Shown here: in pieces, positions 6,677-7,092 of the stretch | Layout: each line of letters starts with the position of its first letter | Numbering within the stretch: the first letter of the stretch is position 1 | Source: Crocinitomicaceae bacterium | GTDB lineage: Bacteria; Bacteroidota; Bacteroidia; Flavobacteriales_G; Salibacteraceae | Length of the DNA: 7,092 bases | Assembly: GCA_018623405.1 (NCBI GenBank) | Contig: JAAZVO010000136.1 | Location: 1-7,092 of the forward strand | Direction of reading: 5' to 3' | Notes under the pieces: model-generated | What the model was told of the DNA's origin: nothing | What the model saw: the letters and a program-made list of their open reading frames with translations, nothing else | The model's database searches: none | Made by a program: the position numbers and the translations under genes

Positions 6677-7092
6677 ATGAGTGAAGAACTGTTAAGGGCA
6701 TTAATGCAACTATTTGCCCTCGCCTCAGATGTTGATGACATCAATGAGGAAAGTAGGGAAATTGTAAAGAGATATTTAGAAATAGAGCTTAATCAAGAGC
6801 TTGTAGATAAGTATATAGTTCTTTACGACCAATACGTTGAAGATTACCACCATTTAAGTGCAAGAAAAAGAGGTTTAGATGTTCAAAGCATTGACCTTGA
6901 TGGCGATGAGGTAAAATCTATTTGCCTTAATATCAACGAAAGTTTAGTACAGCGCCAAAAGCTTGTTATTCTTATTCGTTTAGTTGAGTATATCATGGCA
7001 GATGGCTCTGTGTCTGATCATGAATTTAGATTTTTAGACGAAGTTTCCAATACTTTCAATATTTCTCAAGAGGAATTTATGGGTTGTACCAA
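6677..7092 (+). CDS. TerB-like domain protein, N-terminal part (truncated by window edge; possibly a TerB-ABC ATPase fusion)
   Basis: An open frame of 138 codons runs off the right edge. A TGA directly precedes the ATG at 6674-6676, so the start is well set. The translation begins MSEELLRALMQLFALASDVD and is wholly alpha-helical and acidic. A first helical block (about 1-55) is followed by a charged linker with YHHLSARKRG. A second block (about 85-138) reads LVILIRLVEYIMADGSVSDH and then EFRFLDEVSNTFNISQEEF. The ADGxVSxxE pattern followed by helices and NISQEEF is typical of TerB/DjlA-type domains, which may bind metal through acidic residues. I recall large Bacteroidota proteins that start in this way and continue into an ABC-type ATPase, but nothing of that part is visible here, so the full function is inference. 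Transcription should start from the promoter just upstream. Confidence 0.8.
   Translation, partial: MSEELLRALMQLFALASDVDDINEESREIVKRYLEIELNQELVDKYIVLYDQYVEDYHHLSARKRGLDVQSIDLDGDEVKSICLNINESLVQRQKLVILIRLVEYIMADGSVSDHEFRFLDEVSNTFNISQEEFMGCT

Noticed and set aside
1..7092. A new defence, mobile or biosynthetic system spanning the window
   Set aside because: There are no integrase, transposase, nuclease-helicase, toxin-antitoxin or repeat-array signals. The genes are recognised housekeeping or secretion families with uniform AT-rich composition, and the tight gene spacing is ordinary operon packing.

Overview
The window looks like chromosomal DNA from a member of the Bacteroidota, most likely a Flavobacteriales-type lineage. 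The support is AT-rich sequence, start codons without Shine-Dalgarno leaders, promoter -7 elements of the TAnnTTTG type, and a secreted protein ending in a Type IX secretion (Por) sorting tail, a system confined to this phylum. All eight genes I can support lie on the + strand and coding density is very high. No gene-free stretch exceeds about 120 bases. I see no tRNA, rRNA, CRISPR array, insertion sequence or phage gene.

Layout. Bases 1-853 hold the 3' part of a rhomboid intramembrane serine protease gene whose true start lies left of the window. Ten bases later comes a membrane-anchored endonuclease/exonuclease/phosphatase-fold protein (864-1952, TTG start). A short gap carrying a Bacteroidota-style promoter leads into mtaB (1974-3284), a tRNA methylthiotransferase. 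Its stop overlaps the GTG start of an inositol monophosphatase family gene (3281-4069), which is followed three bases later by an NfeD-type membrane serine protease gene (4073-5437). A 43-base gap with a CACGTG palindrome precedes a T9SS-exported protein of unknown function (5481-6557), closed by a strong intrinsic terminator (6561-6595). A new promoter (6617-6646) then drives a right-truncated gene (6677 to the edge) that starts with a TerB-like helical domain.

How the genes relate. mtaB, the phosphatase and nfeD are packed as one translationally close operon, but their products belong to different processes: tRNA decoding fidelity, phosphate-ester hydrolysis and membrane protein quality control. 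The rhomboid and the EEP protein form a second close pair, both in the inner membrane. The T9SS protein may be read through from nfeD or use a weak promoter of its own. I see no evidence of a defence island, biosynthetic cluster or other new multi-gene system. This is ordinary housekeeping sequence, and the least understood parts are the body of the T9SS cargo and the truncated TerB-domain gene.
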